Notes under the pieces: generated by a model
Databases searched by the model: none
Told to the model about the DNA's origin: nothing
What the model saw: only the letters and a program-made list of their open reading frames with translations
Shown here: positions 62,316 through 64,000 of the stretch, piece after piece
Position numbering within the stretch: position 1 is the stretch's first letter
Layout: each line of letters starts with the position of its first letter
Translations under genes and position numbers: made by a program
Origin: Endotrypanum monterogeii
Lineage: Eukaryota > Euglenozoa > Kinetoplastea > Trypanosomatida > Trypanosomatidae
Direction of reading: 5' to 3'
NCBI GenBank assembly: GCA_000333855.2
Contig: CM007314.1
Coordinates: forward strand, 62,001-126,000
DNA: 64,000 nucleotides

Positions 62316-63717
62316 TCGTTGGGTCGAGGTGGCCAAAGCACCACCAAACACTGGCTTCGCCACGACCAACGCCCCACCACACACACGCCAGCCACCGAAC
62401 CATAAGCACACGGGAGCGTGGCCGCTTCAAAAAAGGAAGGGGAGCCAGGAGCTGGGGAAAAAAAAAAAGAACCAAATGCAGCCCACACAGCAGCTACGCA
62501 AAGGGAGCAAGAACTCAAAAGCTACAGGGGACGGGAAGGACACAAAAAAGGGAGCGCACAGCACACATGCGACAAGAGGGCCAGAACCAGTAAAAGGTAA
62601 TAAAATCTATATATTGCACATGAAAACGCCTATGTTTCGCGGTTTTTGCGACGGTAAAATCAATAGAAGAACTAAAAAAGCATTAGAGGAGCCTCACCCC
62701 CATAGGGTTACATGCCTTGGTGTGAGTGCGCGTGCTCTGGTTAAAGAAGCCAAGGAAAAAGACACAACAAGTCGTATGACAAACTTAACAATACAGCGAA
62801 GACAGCTAGGAGGATAGAAGTGCGCAAGGAAAAGGGAAGACAAAACCCTTCTCCAAAATAAAATAAAAATTGGCAGGGGCGTGAGAAAACCGTATCGTGC
62901 AATTCTTTCCCCGTATTCCAGTCTATAAAGAAGGGGGACGTAAGCAAAAAACAGTGATTAGGAACAAGAATTCCCACGTAGAGATCACTTTGGGAGAGGA
63001 TAGGAGCCCATGGGAAAGCATCGAAGCACATAAAAAGGGTGTATGGCTCTATTCTCTCCAACCAAAGTCCCGACGCTCCTGTCAAATCCATAATTTGACG
63101 CACGGACACCCATGCCTGGAATTCTCAAACCCCTTACCCCCCATAGGGGGATCCAAGCCCCACACAGGCCAACCTTCCAGGAAACGTCACCTCCATCATT
63201 ACGCGCCATAAAATTCCAGATTTGTAGCGGAGGAGAAAGGACGAGTAAAAGCAACTGCGGCACACTGAAGTTTGATTCGCCAAACGCCAAAATGTGTATA
63301 CAAAAAGAAAAACGTCTAAATGAACACAATGGGCCAGTGAAGCTGCTTAATGAGAAAAAACAATACCCACTATCTCTGCCGAGGTCGTGCTTTTATGAGA
63401 GACAAGACTTTAATTTTCACCCACGTCAAAGCACAAGCCGCTCAGAGGACGTCCGCTGGAGGAGGCGGAGCCGAGAGAAAAAGAAGAATTTTTGGCAGAG
63501 CGATGGAGTAGGGAGGGACCCCTTGCAAACCCACCGGGAACAGGCGAAGCAGGCACGCATCAAACACGCCACCGTGTCGCTACCATGACGCCGCAGCGCC
63601 GGCGGCGCCCAGCTATTGAGGAGCACGCAAAGTTGTATCAGAAGTGTTTTTGGTACTTTCCCCTTTCCCCTGGCACTGGCACCTCGAGAGCCTCATAACG
63701 CCGACCCCCCCCCATAG

Positions 63718-64000
63718 ATTACTACGCTCTTTCAAAAGTGGGGAACTATTCGGGAAGGCCTTGCGAGCGAATACCCTCAGCCTACCGAAAGTAAAGCGGC
63801 AGATCCCACAGCGCACACGCCACCCCCCAAAAGTCCTTCCCTTGTGCTGCCTGCTTCCGCCTCCAAGCTCCTCTGGTCAAAGAAATCGGGCCGGCGCATG
63901 CGGGTTAACCTGGAGTTTGAAATGCCGCACCGCGAAAAGCAACTTGACGAGAACCAAAAACGAGGGGAAGAATCGCAAAGGAAACTAAGGGGCATAAAGA
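63718..64000 (+). other. Unrecognised open frame running off the right edge
   Basis: On the plus strand, opposite to all genes here, the frame is open for 94 codons from after a TAG at 63715 to the window end. The first part is hydrophobic/polar (ITTLFQKWGTIREGLASEY), the middle Pro/Ser-rich, and the end strongly charged (FEMPHREKQLDENQKRGEES). An ATG at about 63909 lies inside. No family recognised; could be the start of a gene, part of a mobile-element remnant, or chance. Confidence 0.25.

Larger units (their letters stand above)
62114..64000. other. PP2C leader, assembly gap and unassigned sequence to the window end
   Basis: No credible minus-strand gene. About 62600-63600 has fewer simple repeats than other spacers and several short frames on both strands, none recognisable. 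It could be a long UTR, a degraded element or an intergenic boundary. Confidence 0.5.

Noticed and set aside
63112..63588. 158-codon plus-strand frame near the right edge
   Set aside because: Basic, unpatterned sequence without motifs. It shares phase with the edge frame but is separated from it by two stops, so at most a decayed remnant.
1..64000. tRNA genes
   Set aside because: Scanned by eye for B-box-like GTTCGA patterns; the few hits lie inside coding regions and have no A box or cloverleaf. A tRNAscan run would settle it.

Overview
The window looks like a nuclear segment from a trypanosomatid, most probably Leishmania or a close relative. All recognisable protein genes lie on the minus strand with no intron needed to read them, which fits one polycistronic transcription unit running right to left. 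Genes are separated by 0.6-3.2 kb spacers rich in CA/TG and TA microsatellites, homopolymers and polypyrimidine-AG signals for spliced-leader addition. The set includes trypanosomatid-type members such as an eight-finger REH2F1-like mitochondrial zinc-finger protein. From memory, ATG4.2 and KU80 of Leishmania major lie close together near the start of chromosome 30. That is consistent with this segment but was not checked here.

Layout, left to right (transcription runs right to left). A polynucleotide kinase/phosphatase (PNKP) is cut by the left edge. It is followed by a SAM-domain protein, a small two-helix membrane protein, the 18S rRNA dimethylase DIM1, a 172-residue hypothetical protein, a VHS plus RanBP2-zinc-finger protein, a degenerate mitochondrial carrier, a 596-residue protein of unknown function, and the deadenylase PAN2. 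Next come the eight-C2H2 protein (candidate KH2F1), an ATG4 cysteine peptidase, a mitochondrial-looking LIM protein, a 1582-residue type I membrane protein, and a small mitochondrial-looking acidic protein. Then an FKBP15/WAFL-like coiled-coil protein split by an apparent one-base frameshift, a SLP1-type SUN-domain protein, KU80, a kinesin, a TQY-type MAP kinase and a PP2C phosphatase.

The genes do not form a functional operon. Common themes are DNA break processing (PNKP, KU80), RNA metabolism (DIM1, PAN2, the KH2F1 candidate), membrane and endosome traffic (VHS protein, FKBP15-like, SUN, ATG4) and signalling (MAPK, PP2C). In this group co-transcribed genes are regulated mainly through UTRs, so upstream ORFs, splice-acceptor choice and spacer repeats are where regulation would be visible.

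Assembly quality is uneven. A 20-N gap near 4.45 kb is flanked by error-rich duplicated contig ends, a 100-N gap sits in the 5' leader of the PP2C gene, and the FKBP15-like gene is disrupted by one apparent extra base. I found no rRNA, convincing tRNA, CRISPR array, or intact mobile element. At the right edge the plus strand carries an unrecognised frame that runs off the window. No previously undescribed multi-gene system stands out. The best leads are individual unusual proteins and leader features.
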